Assembly (NCBI GenBank): GCA_033239525.1
Contig: BSYO01000024.1
Span: forward strand, 13,635,268 to 13,699,267
Direction: 5' to 3'
DNA length: 64,000 nucleotides
Origin: Nepenthes gracilis
Taxonomy: Eukaryota > Streptophyta > Magnoliopsida > Caryophyllales > Nepenthaceae
Positions 1 through 11,600 of this stretch are shown one piece after another. The notes below the pieces were generated by a model, which worked only from the letters and a program-made list of their open reading frames with translations, had not been told where the DNA came from and did no database searches. Position 1 is the first letter of the stretch; each line of letters begins with the position of its first letter. Made by a program: the position numbers and the translations under genes.

Positions 1-672
1 CCCTACTCTTCAGCCGTAAGAAGCCTTATGTATGCTCTGGTATGCACCAGGTCGGACATAGCACATGTTGTTAGCATAGTCAATCGGTTTCTGTCCAATC
101 CAGGGAAGGAATACTGGTTCGCGATAAAATGGATTATGTGATACATCCGAGTAACCTTCAAGAGGTGCTTGTGTCTTGGAAGTAACAAGCCTTAGTTAGT
201 GGGTTACGCGGATGCCGGAGACATTGACAATCGCAAGTCCACTTCAGGATACTTGGTGAAATTTACAGGAGTAGCAGTTTTCTGGCAGTCTAAGTTGTAA
301 AAGTGTGCCGCTTTGTCCACTATTGAAGTCGAGTATATTGCCGTGACAGAAGCTTACAAGGAGATGTTGTGGATGAAGAAATTCATTCAGGAACTGAGCC
401 TTGAATAGGAAAGGTATGTGGTACTCTCGACAGCCCAGTGTCATTCATCTCTACAAGAACTCCTCACTCCATTCAAGATCAAAGTATATTAATGTGAGAT
501 ATAATTGGGTGAGAGATGTATTAGAAGCCTGTCTACTGTCACCTGAAAAGATTGACATAAAGAGAACGAGGCAGATATAATGACCAATATTCTACCAAAG
601 GGGAAGAATGAAGCATGCTGCAGGCTAGTTGGGATGATGGACTTAACTTCCTCACGGTCGTAAGGAAAAATT
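1..672 (+). pseudogene. 3' end of a Ty1/copia pol (RT end and RNase H), decayed
   Basis: In frame 1 the translation gives YALVCTRSDIAH (end of RT) and then [11 protein letters not shown] and [18 protein letters not shown], typical of copia RNase H. In-frame stops at 139, 193, 298 and 406 show it is dead. It resembles the pol of the two antisense copia elements further right and belongs to the Tork-like group by these motifs. The 5' part lies outside the window. A purine run near 661-672 is the polypurine tract before the LTR. Confidence 0.85.
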
Positions 673-1526
673 TATTGGGGATCACTCCCGTGTGAAAGTC
701 CTTGTAACCGAAGGATTTGGATGGAGCACATGTGTGCTAAGAGAAAGGAATCTCGGTCAACTATGTTGACTGAAACCTTCTAGACGGTCAACTCTGTCGG
801 TTAATATATTAACCGAAAAAAGTCGTGAGACGACTAACTCTGCTGAGGAAACAAGACGGATTATTTCGACCGGTCAATGGTGTGGTTGACCGGTTGAATA
901 TGGAATGTCTGAATGACCGTCATACCTTAAAAGGTGTACAATTGACCTACCCGATTGGATAGTTAGTAGACGTCATTCTTGGGACTCCAAAGGTTTATCG
1001 ATTTGTAGAAGCAGGCATGCACCGCCTACTGCAGGATAATGTGTGTGCATGCACACATGCAGACATTAAAAGTTGAGCACCAACCACCAAAATGGGCTAT
1101 GGTGAGGGACACATGTATATATGTGTATATATGTACACTAAGCAACACAGAATAAAAAGGAGAACGAGAATGAGAAGACACCGAATAAATAGAGGAAAGT
1201 CTATGTATGTAAAACAGAGATGAGAGAAAGTAAAAGAAAGAGAGTTGTGAGTAAAAACGAAGTGTGATGGCTTTGTTTACTTTTACTCTGTTCTTATTTT
1301 GCATTTTATAATTTTTCTTACACTTAGTGATTCTTTTGTGGACTTAGTGTCCTATAGTTTTTTCCTTATTTGAGAAGGGTTTTTCATGTAAAAATTTGGT
1401 ATTTATTTCTCTTATCTTAGCTCTACTTCACAGTGCTTGTGTGGCTTATTAGTTGGTTGTCCATTCCGGTTAATAGAGGGATTGTTTTTGTATCATTGTC
1501 AGTAAGCTGCCCGTTGTCCGCCAACA
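673..1526 (+). repeat. 3' LTR of the copia element at the left edge (LTR A)
   Basis: It starts near TTATTGGGGATCACTCCC and ends CCGCCAACA. It matches in reverse complement the LTRs at 37244-38097 and 42088-42942 in length (about 854 bp) and in both ends, so it is the same family in opposite orientation. It has several GGTCAA/TTGACC (W-box-like) motifs in its first third. Confidence 0.8.
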
Positions 1527-4500
1527 TAAACCCATGAACGACGTTTCCCTTGCCTAGCTCCCTGTGCCAACTATGCTTACATCTGCACTGCAACCTGTGC
1601 CTGATACCAGTAGTCGCCGGATGATACCACCACTAGTCAAGGGATCCCACTCAAGGTCTGCGTCCTTAGCCAAATGGCATTGCTAATGATCATGATGCAA
1701 TTACTTTGCCGATATTAGCCACAATAAGCCACTTTAAGGAAAGCTAACCCAGCTCTAATGCATGGATAGGCCCAGTACATATATAAAACTTATATAGGAC
1801 CAATATGGACACAAAGTCTAGATAAACCCAAAGAGATAGAAGGTACGGATAATAAAATTTTCTTAACTCTCAAAGTATCACGTAGTATGGATAGGCTTCA
1901 ACCTCTCCACTTGATATATCGATAAATTCTTCTTTCTGCCTATATTAATATTTTGTACTTATCATCTACTATTTAAAATATTTTATTGACTTGAGCATTG
2001 AGGAATTTTTGAAAAAAAAATTCATTCCTTTTATCTCTATTTCGTTTATATTATACAAAAAACCTGTCCAAGACCACGTATCATGCTCGAATATGGTCCT
2101 TAAAGTATCCGAGCACACTCAAAATTTTCAAATACATATTGAATACTGTCTAGCAAGTAGAAAGATAGGGTAACCTTATCATTATTTGGAAAAAATGCTT
2201 ATAATACCTCTCATCGGTGGTTCATTGCCAGTAGTACATGCAGCAACATATGATCCAACCCAAGTTGATATGTACATGCACGTCCACTATTTTTCTTGTT
2301 TTTTTGTTTTCTTTCCTGGTTTTCCTTATGTAATATGTGATTATAAAAATAAATAAATAGATAAATATTATTTGTATTTATAATTTGTTAGGATTTATGA
2401 TCCTATTATGTAGAGTCTGCTCTATAGGTGCTTAAATAGAATTTATTTTTTTAGGTACGAATCACTTAAAATTTTCTTAATGCTAAATTTGTTAGAACTT
2501 TTATATCAACAAGAGTTTTATTATGGATTATAAGTGTAATTGTGATATTTGCAAGCAGAAATAGAATTGAGGCAGTCAATTAATATAGATTGATCCAAAA
2601 TCTGATTTAAATTCAATATAACACCTATGGGTATATAATAAATGTATTGAATCGATTCATTTGGTGTTTGATGTCTCTGTGATGGGTGCTTGAACCGATA
2701 ATTGTAACTAAATGTGATTCTTAAGCACCTAGAGTTCAAGTGGGATATTCGTCAATAGCTTATACTCAAAGTCCAAGTGGACGTACCCTTAAGGAGAAGA
2801 TCATTGTCTCCATCTTTCACTTTTCTGAATTGTTTTAATTGCATATGTTATTCTGTAATCACTACTTAGATTTTTTCCATAAGTAATCTAGATGATTGAG
2901 ACTCATCAAGAGTCCCACTTCTAAAAAGTTATTAACCATTTGAGAAATTTTTATATTTTAATGATGACTTGTGCTAAAAATACATGAAAATCTCTCACCC
3001 ACTACTTTTGAAAGTAATCTTATTTTGTCAGCCTTCATAATTTTATTGATAGCTAAAATATTACAGTTTTAACAAGTAAAAGAATCTCAACCCAATCGAG
3101 GAAGATCCAGTCAGTTTGAAAAAATTGTGATCCTTCGCTTTAAGCACTGATACATAGAGTTAATTTTTTAACAGGTGTCACGTGTCAAGGGAGTCAACTT
3201 AAGTCTAGTACATTTTTACTTTCTAAATTATTAGTTAATAAGATTATATATTATTTGTATTTTTATAAAATTTTAATTATTTTTTTATTATTACAGATAT
3301 TTTACATTGAATATTTATATTAAGAGTTGATTCATATTTTGAATATTTTTAAAATTTATTATAGATCATATCAAAGATATATCAAATTAGACTTTTCTTT
3401 GGATGATATTTTCAAATTTTTTATCAGTCAATATTTATTAAGATCTGAATTCTGAAATTTGAGGGTGACAAACATTAGGGGTTAGTAGGCTTTGCTGGTG
3501 GTCCCTTTCGTAAGTTTTTCGTCAACCAGTCTCTCTCCCATATTACGTCGAATTAAGAGTGAATGTATCTTTTTAGAAAGATTATTAGATAAAAAAATCT
3601 AATTAATAAAAATTAGAACCTAAAAAAATTATCTAAATGGTTATTAATTTTATTTTTATTATTAAAATAAATATTTAATAAGTATTAATATTATAAAAAA
3701 AATCTATAAAAATATATATAATTTTTACATTGTTTAATCTTTGTAGTTAAATTCTTATTTATTATTTAATATTAAAAATGTATTAAATTCATGTCACTGT
3801 AGAAATAAATTCGTATGACGCCCACTTCTTTCTCTATGACGTGGCACCTTCGACGTCATAATGACGGGTGTCCGCGTCACAAAGCTTGGCCATTCATTTT
3901 TTGTAATTCAAAAAAAAATTAAAAATCATAAAATGATTTATAATAAATTAACTGATTTTTTTTTTTTTTTGAAAAATATCGTCTCAATGTAAAACCTAAA
4001 AACAAAGGTGAGGAATAGTCTACCACATATGCCTAAAATTGCTAAAAATATTCATGTTTCTATTTTTAAATAATTTTTCATTATTTCGTGATTTATAATA
4101 ATTTTATTTTGTAGTTTAAAATGTCTCTTTTATTTATTTAAAAGAGGAAGCAAGCTGTGGGCTGCATCCATAAAAAAAAAATTAGTCCCCCTATATTTTT
4201 GTCAGTAAATAAAAATTTTAAAATAAAAAATATAATTATGGGTTATTTTTATTTTTTAAGTATCCATATACATTATATATTTAACATAATATCAAAAAAG
4301 TTTAAAAATTATTTAAAAGGTTTTTAAATTTTAACTCCCATTTATTAATGAAAAGTACTAGTTGTCCAAAGTATAAATATATTTTGATCCTTTAATAAAT
4401 TTACAGAATATAAATTATAAAATAAATAATATAATAAAATATATTCTAATTTAGATATGAATAGTAATTAATAAAAGTAGTAACAAGTAAGATGATATTT

Positions 4501-4799
4501 TTGATAACAAATTGAAACATCGATAACCACAACTATTGAGTAAAACCTTCCGAATTTTAACGATTAGAAATGAATACACTAAAAAAATTAATTTACAAAT
4601 CGGGTGAGTAAATAAATATCTTTTAACTTAATTGAACTTATTTTCGTCTTGACTCTATCTTGGAACTTCTTGAATTTTTTCGGGGATGGAACCGAACACA
4701 TTTCGGTTTTTTTGTCAATCTTTATTTACGAGTAGTTAAATTACCGCACATCACTGGAGCCTAATTTTTACGCCACCGACGCCGTCACGAATGTTAACA
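1527..4799. other. upstream intergenic DNA, AT-rich
   Basis: No convincing gene. At about 2380-2830 there is LTR-like text (TGTTAGGATTTATGATCC and a CAAGTGGGATATT polypurine-like stretch) that may be a very old retroelement scrap. A G-box (CACGTG) lies at 3179-3184. A TGACG cluster at 3816-3879 is listed separately. The remainder is A/T runs. Confidence 0.5.
3816..3879. promoter_or_regulatory. cluster of five TGACG/CGTCA (bZIP-type) motifs
   Basis: TGACG cores lie at 3816, 3837 (TGACGTGG), 3862 and, inverted, at about 3854 (in GACGTCA) and 3875. TGACG is the as-1/TGA-bZIP core and ACGTGG is ABRE/G-box-like. The cluster is in otherwise AT-rich DNA about 4 kb upstream of the MADS ATG. It may belong to an unrecognised repeat. 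Confidence 0.4.
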
Positions 4800-5508
4800 A
4801 GTGGGAAAATGTGTATAAGATGAAACAAAATGAGGTGAAAAAACTTGTAGTGAAAACACAAAAGTTTAGGCCAAATTTTCTCAAAGGGAGCAATTAGTAA
4901 CCACAAACGGTGATGGCTTTCTCATTGAAATAGCCAATCAAAAGTCGTTTCAGAAAAACTAGGGTAAAAAAAATTATATGAGTATTTATAGAGCAGCCGA
5001 AAATAAAGTCAAAATTATGATTGTTTGAAGAATGCGTGTCATGACGCTCGAGCGCGAGGCGAGTGCACATAGGATTAGATTGGGAGCTCGCCCAAGCACT
5101 TGAGCATAAGTCAAGTGATCAGCGAGCAGAAGCCCTCGAAAAATAGTGTTCGAGTGCAAGGTGAGCGTGTAGTGGGCGAATGCTATATGGAAATGTCGTT
5201 TAAGCGTATGGCAAGTGTATTACGAGCGCACACTCTTTGAAAATACCGCTTGAGCACAAGGGGCATGCTGCGAGTGCACACTCTTTGGAAATGTCATTCG
5301 AGTGTAAGGCGGGTGTGTTGCAAACGCATGCTCTTTGGATATACCTCTTAAGCGTAGCTTTGGCAAAGGGTAGGCATAAATACTGGAGGAGTGCGTTGAC
5401 GATTTTTGAGTGAGAATTTGAAGCAGCTTTTCCAATCAATAAAAACCATGTGCCAATGAACAATTTGATACAATTATGAAATATATCAATACATAAATGG
5501 GTCTAACA
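4800..5508 (-). repeat. degenerate copia-type LTR (antisense), left edge uncertain
   Basis: Read on the - strand it begins TGTTAGACCCATTTATG at 5508, very like the start of the solo LTR that ends at 28853. A TATAAATA box lies near 4983-4993 on the - strand. An imperfect array of about 50-bp units with CGAG..CACACTCTTTGGAAAT sits at 5150-5370. No target-site duplication was found. Confidence 0.45.
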
Positions 5509-7680
5509 ATAGAGAAGCAATCCCTTTATCCTCTTAGTGCATGACATTTTCCTTGACTTGTTCTAAATTATGTTTGACCACGTGATATATTGACATAATG
5601 CATGGTTATGATAAAATTAAAACTGTATTGCAATTATTTTATGTGATATATAATTGTTTTATAATTTTTTAAAAAAGAGTGATACCATTAAATTTTCAAT
5701 TTTTAAGAAATTTTTAAAAAAGAAATAAAAAATATGTGGAAAATTAATTTCTTATGTTTGATTTATAATAAAAATTATAAAAAATATAATAAAAATGTAA
5801 AAAAATTAACCTTTATTATTTCTATTTATTTTTAAATGACAATCAAATTGCTAAAAAATAAGTAAGGTGTATATTTTACTAAAAATTATATAGATCACCC
5901 AAAAAATAAAATAAAATTGTCAAAAAAAAAAACCCAAATTCTAAAATTCAATACAGCAAAAAACAAATACAAAAAAAAAGACCAACTGCCTCCGCCATCC
6001 AAAAAAAGGAAAAATCAAAAACCTAATTATTAATCCTTGCAATTTTATTCTTAACACAAAATAAAATATCTTTCTATTTTTTATTAATTATTATTTTTTA
6101 TAAATAGAAAAAGGTCAGAATTTATTGCAAAAGATGTCCAATAAGCAATTTCTTACGTAACCTAATTATCAACGTGAAAGGTACAAATCCTTAAGCTGAA
6201 TGAATGATATTTTTGAGAAATTTACTCCATTAATTTACTCAAATTGGCTAAATATTTAAAAAATAAACCAAATAAAATTAAATAGGATACAATTATGAAA
6301 TAATTGTATTTTACCCCCTGTAGTAATTTTATTATTTTTTTATTGAGTCCCATTAAAAATTATCTACCAAAAATTATAATTTTAAAAAATAAAAATATAA
6401 ATACATTATTAAAAAGTGATATCAATAATTATCGAATATAAATAACAACGTCCTTTTTTCCTGAGCCTGAGCGTCAATAATAGATGTTGCGCACTCGCTT
6501 TTGCTGTCACGTAGGGACCGCTAAAGCGACGGCGGGGCTGGCAAGACTAGGCCAATCAAGTGAGGGGGCGGCCCTTCTGCGTTTTCGCTCTCTCATTGGC
6601 CCCTTCCATTAGGTGTCCTCCCCCTGTACGGACTGCTAACTGATGCTGACGGTTTCTACCTTGTACTCGTGCTTTAACTATATATTAAGGACTTTTTCAC
6701 TTAATTTATTTTCTGATATTACCATAAAATATGTATAAAACGATGACATAAAGAAAAAATAATCTTCTCAAATTACTGAAAAACCATTTTAGAAGGTGTC
6801 CCTTATTGTTATGGTATTTTTACCGATTTGACTCTATCTAGTGTTATTTTAGGAATTTAGATTAATTATAAAAAAATATAAATTAAAAATTAAAATAAGT
6901 GGGTAAAATATATAATTAATTTATATTATTTATTTATTTATCAAATTATGTAGGTAATTAAAATTATGAGACAGTGTAATAAAAATGATAAATAACAGGT
7001 CCCCCTGGCTACACACCACGCTTTCTCTCGCTCATCTTTTCCAGTGCTTTTTTATTTTTTTAAATTATTGGTGTCATTTAGCGTGAGTCTTCTGGGTTTT
7101 CAGCAAAACAGGCAAAAGACGAGGTTTTTCTGGCAATCTTCCACATCAATGCCATCCCATATTCACTAAGCCGATTTAACAGAAACCATTTATACGGGAT
7201 AGGATAAATTGGGTTGCAGCGATTTGGATGAACTTTGGGGGTAATTGAGAACAGATTCAAAATCGTCAGGCCCAGGAAATCAAATCTGACCTAATTTGAG
7301 TGGATCCGAAAAGGTATTCGGCGGTCCTGGATCCAAACTTATGAACCAAGACCAGAAGTTCTGGTCTTGGACGACCATGTGTTTCCGGGTCGGATTCGTT
7401 TCAACCCGGAATAATCATCGCCCATAGTTGTTGAACAGGAAAAGTGGTGGGGTATGGGTTGAGAGAGAGACAGAGACATCTGAGCAAGAAAAGTTGAGTG
7501 TTGAGAGAATGACCCCTCGCTACTACTAAAAGTAGGAGCTCTGTCAGATAATCATAGGTCGAAACAAGAATTAGCCATTTCTGGTTTTCTTTCTCCAACT
7601 ACAGATTGCTAATTTTTAGTGCTTTGAATTTTTGTCAATCACCGAGATCGAGAGCTTTTTCTGGTTCGGTTTCCTTCACC
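5509..7680. other. proximal upstream region and probable promoter of the MADS gene
   Basis: AT-rich to about 6460, then a GC-richer island (6470-6660) with two opposed CCAAT boxes, GGGGCGG and an ACGT core. A TATA-like TATATTA follows at about 6679. Whether the transcription start is here or nearer the ATG cannot be told. No upstream gene was recognised; the short reading frames here lack family signatures. Confidence 0.45.
6470..6660. promoter_or_regulatory. GC-rich island with inverted CCAAT pair
   Basis: GGCCAATCA at about 6551 and CATTGGCC at about 6595 are opposed CCAAT boxes flanking GGGGCGGCCC. Clear base-composition contrast with flanks. A TATA-like box lies just downstream, so a promoter role is plausible but unproven. 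Confidence 0.35.
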
Positions 7681-7686
7681 AAATTG

Positions 7687-7767
7687 GTAAGTCAAACTTC
7701 TGATTCCTTCTGTGCTCAAGCTCATACATATATGAAACCAGCGCTGGATCCTCCATCCCTCTGACAG
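7687..7767 (+). other. possible 5' UTR intron of the MADS gene
   Basis: A strong donor (TTG|GTAAGT) at 7686/7687 lies 135 nt upstream of the ATG, and an acceptor-like ctgacag ends at 7767. SOC1-group genes can carry leader introns. The stretch is not especially T-rich and other acceptors exist, for example the gggacag just downstream, so this is only a candidate. Confidence 0.3.
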
Positions 7768-7794
7768 TCTTCCATAGAACCAGGGACAGACGAA

Positions 7795-7813
7795 TAGAGA
7801 GAGAGAGAGAGAA
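7795..7813 (+). repeat. GA microsatellite in 5' leader
   Basis: A (GA)n run ends a few bases before the ATG. GA-rich elements in plant leaders are known binding sites for BASIC PENTACYSTEINE proteins, which regulate several MADS genes. Use as such here is inference. Confidence 0.75.
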
Positions 7814-7821
7814 GGGGAAAG

Positions 7822-8003
7822 ATGGTGAGAGGAAAGACACAGATGAAGAGGATAGAGAACAAGACGAGCAGGCAAGTGACGTTCTCAAAGAGGAGAAATG
7901 GATTGTTGAAGAAGGCATTTGAGCTGTCTGTTCTGTGCGATGCTGAGGTCGCTCTAGTCGTTTTCTCTCCCAGAGGAAAGCTCTACGAATTCGCGACTAC
8001 TAG
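7822..8003 (+). CDS. MADS gene exon 1: complete MADS domain
   Basis: The exon runs from the ATG to AG|GTATGT (182 nt, the usual first-exon size). The protein starts [13 protein letters not shown] and continues with [16 protein letters not shown], the DNA-contacting helix, then [14 protein letters not shown] and RGKLYEF, the dimerisation strands. This ATG is chosen because MVRGK is the invariant N terminus of the group and a stop-poor GA-rich leader lies directly upstream. The exon ends in phase 2; its last two bases join C at 11064 to make Ser61. Confidence 0.97.
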
Positions 8004-8607
8004 GTATGTTAACATTCTGGTTTATTCAGTTGGATCTTGAACTCCTTTCGTCGATTAACCATAAAAGGAGTAATTGCCTCATTAATACTCGATTCTCTTG
8101 ATATAGATTCATTCATGATGATGTGTTTTCTCCTTTTCAAGCGACTTGCACTTATTGCTAGGGTTCTTTCGCTCCCGGCGTTGAGGATTTCAACCTCATG
8201 TCTCTTATGCTTCATCTAAATCGAATCGATCTCTTTCCCTTTCCCATTAATTACTCTTTCTTTTCCATCTTTTTAACAAATTCGTTTCATTTTGCGGGAT
8301 TTCTCAAATTTATTCTTCTTCATCTTTTTCCAAAAAACTGCAGGTTTCGTCCGGCCGTTTCATATCTGAAATGTGGTCCCTTAAATAAACAAAACTAGTA
8401 TTTTATGTGGCGCTAATTTAATAAAAAATACTACACATATGATATGAAAAAAACTTCTCAAATATATATAAACAAATATTGCTATTTTTTATATAAGAAT
8501 TTTTTCTGCATTTTTTTTCCAATTTCAAAACTTCGGAATAACAACAATAATAGTTAATGCAATTCAGTACCTTGCCCTATGCCAATGGCAATACTTAGTA
8601 CGGTTTA

Positions 8608-8640
<33 letters not shown>

Positions 8641-11600
8641 GTCACTGTTCATTTCCACGCCTCTAGACTATAATATCATTTAAGAATTCGTTGATGTACG
8701 TTGAATTCTTCTGTCTGTCTGCTACAACATTTTGAATGTAATTTCCCAATTTCTCGGGGAAAAAAAAATCAATTTAATGAAGGAATTTGTTTTACTTTAA
8801 GTTTGAGAGGAGCACCATCACCAACCACCACCAATAAGGTTTCACTACCACGGCCGCTGTCACAACCCCACCTCTACCACCACCGTTACCACCACCATTG
8901 CTACCTCAGTCCTTCCAGCTTTGTTACCTTACCAGCATCACCGCAACACTTTACCCGAGTGTTATTATGGTCATCCCATGAATGGCTATTCAATCAAACA
9001 CCACTCATCCACCCAGCAACCCAACTCGCATCATCACAGGGGCAGATTCAAGTTTTGTTTTTTTTTTCAAGGGAGTTAATATATGAAGTGATTTCATAAA
9101 AAAATCAACATTTAGTTTTATTATTTTCAAACATAGTGAATTTAAAACAATGATGTTATAAATTTTGGTAAAAAGATGGTAAAAAAAAGGCTACAGTCTC
9201 AGACATATATACTAGAGTTAATAAAAAAATTCGGCTAGGGCAATAAATAACTTTTAAGCTCAGTTATTGACATATTTATATCTGATTACTTCTAATTTAT
9301 AAACAATTTTTTTCTACCACACTAACCATAAAGTAGATCGGCCATGAGCATCACCCGACCATCATTAGAAAACTTATATAAGCTAAAGAAACATATATAA
9401 TTGCTGCTATTTGTTTCAAATTTAGCATGGTAATTGTAGATAGAAAGTATGGAGGATACCAAATGACAGTCAGCTACAATATCCTCACCGAAAAAAGAGT
9501 TAAATTTAAGAGAGAGAGAGAAAGTGAGAGAGAGAGAGAGAGAGAGAGAAATTGTGATCAAATGATGCACTTTAAGATTGAGGACATCAGGCATCCAAAA
9601 GAGAGCGTAGTTGATGCTTAATCAACGGGGCTTTGTGCTAAATATGTTTTTTTTTTTCTTTGCTGGTTAATGCCTTATAGACAGAAAGAGATAAGCATTT
9701 AGAAGACCAATTAATTGCTCATGTGAAGATGAAGAGTAACTGGACGTACTTTTTCATTGCATGAAGAAAACCCAGAGAAACACAAGTTCAACAGATATGG
9801 AAGATTTTCTTTTTCTTCAATGAATAATTTCTCATACTAGTAAAGAGGTGTGCTTTTGCTTGTGGAATGAAGGTCAAGATTTTTCTTGCCAAATCTTGAA
9901 GCGATGGTATTTGAAGGATACTCTTTAGTCACGTTTGATATGACTTTCATAACATGATATTTTATTTATCCATTCACTCTAACGGATTACAATAAAAGAT
10001 AGATAAATGAGCTTCACATTATTTGAAGAGTTCTTAGGGTTGCGGTGGATCATTGTCTGTCCAATCAGTGAGAACTCGAGCATGGTTAAAGGGTATTCTC
10101 CAAACATTTTTGGAACCAATAAATGGTGCATTTTATTGAAGCCGTTTAAGGGTGCTCACTGTCAATAGTAGAACTATGGAGAGGTTAGCCAAATTGGAAG
10201 TAAGCTTAATTAGTCAATTTTTTGTCATATTCTTTGTTTTTTTTTTTTTCTTTTTTCTTTAAAGTATGAGATGTTGAACTATTTAAGTTACCTAACTTAA
10301 TGGCCATTTAGGACATGTGCTGGAATAATAAATGGCAGCAACTATAATGAGGAAATAAGATGATGTGGGAAATAAATGTTAAATTTCCATATTTACTGGC
10401 ACTTTTATACTAACATATGTAAATAGGTGCAAAAGTATTTAGAATGATGTACCTACCAAGTGTCTTTGTTTCTAATTATTTCCATCACTGATTTGCGTAA
10501 TATCTATATCTATTCCTCCACACATTGGCAAAATGGTTAGGGAATTTACTTTATATCCCAGCAATTTAAGCCCTCCCTTCATGTGAATTTATTAGTGTCT
10601 ATTCAGTTCTAAGAAAGTTAAAAAATAAAAAATAAAATAATTAAAAACTTTTTTCTCATGCTTAAATAATATGAAAAATCACAAGAAAAAAAATATAATG
10701 AACCATGTATATTAGAATATTTAGTTTTGAGGACAGTAATTTTTCTTTTATTTTTTTAATCATTATTTTTAAACTTTATTATAAACAAATATTTCCTTTG
10801 GTTTGAAGCATGGATTCAACACAAACTCAGCCTTTACCTTATAGTGAAACATAATACAAGAAAATTAGGTTACTTACTCAGAGTCCCAAAAAGGCTTAAA
10901 TTATTATGTGGGGGTCTACAAATATTTAGCATAAGAAAAATGAATAAATATATTTGTGGTTTCATTGAGCAATTTTTTGGGTTGGTCCTTAAGTTAAATA
11001 GTGAGAGGGAATTTATTGATTTAATTTACTGCTGCGTTATGCTGAATCTTTCCTGAACTTCAGCGTGCAGGAGACCATAGCACGGTATCAGATGCACACG
11101 AAAGATGTTCAAACCAACGTAGAACAAGACATGCGGGTTATGCCTCCTTTCTTCTTTATCAACAAAAAATGGTGTTATTACAATCTTCAACTATAATTTC
11201 GAACCATATGATAATTTAATGTTTATGATATAAAAGACCATAAATTCTTAACATGGTGAATAAATACCACTTCGTGAGAATATAGTACCATCTATAGTTA
11301 AATAATTTGTCTCTCATTACTCATAAGTTTTCTCTACCCTGAAGGAAGTCAACTTATTGATTTCATCTGTAAATAAGTTTAACATATCATTATTTACTGT
11401 ATTCATATGATATTTACTTTGATACTTTTTTCATTTACTCTATACTTCCTACTTAGTAGGGTTGGCAAGCAAGCACAAAATTCTAAACTTTATTGGTGAT
11501 ACTTCCCAAAAAGGAAGTTCGTGGGAAATGTAGTTCCTCAGTTAACCTATAAATTTAATCAAACTAATCCTAAATTAATACGATTGATTATTATAGATGT

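Larger units (their letters stand above)
8004..11063 (+). other. MADS gene intron 1 (about 3.1 kb)
   Basis: AT-rich intron, GTATGT..TTCAG. It contains a CArG box near its start, an (AT)n and a (GA)n microsatellite, and a CCA/CAT-rich stretch at about 8810-9050. No clear transposon is seen. First introns of MADS genes often carry regulatory sites. Confidence 0.85.

Noticed and set aside
2521..2739. 72-codon - strand frame upstream
   Set aside because: AT-rich, no domain; the surrounding text looks more like an old LTR scrap than a gene.
8701..9099. 132-codon + strand frame as a gene
   Set aside because: It lies inside intron 1 of the MADS gene and its low-complexity His/Thr/Pro content gives no family; kept only as a weak observation.
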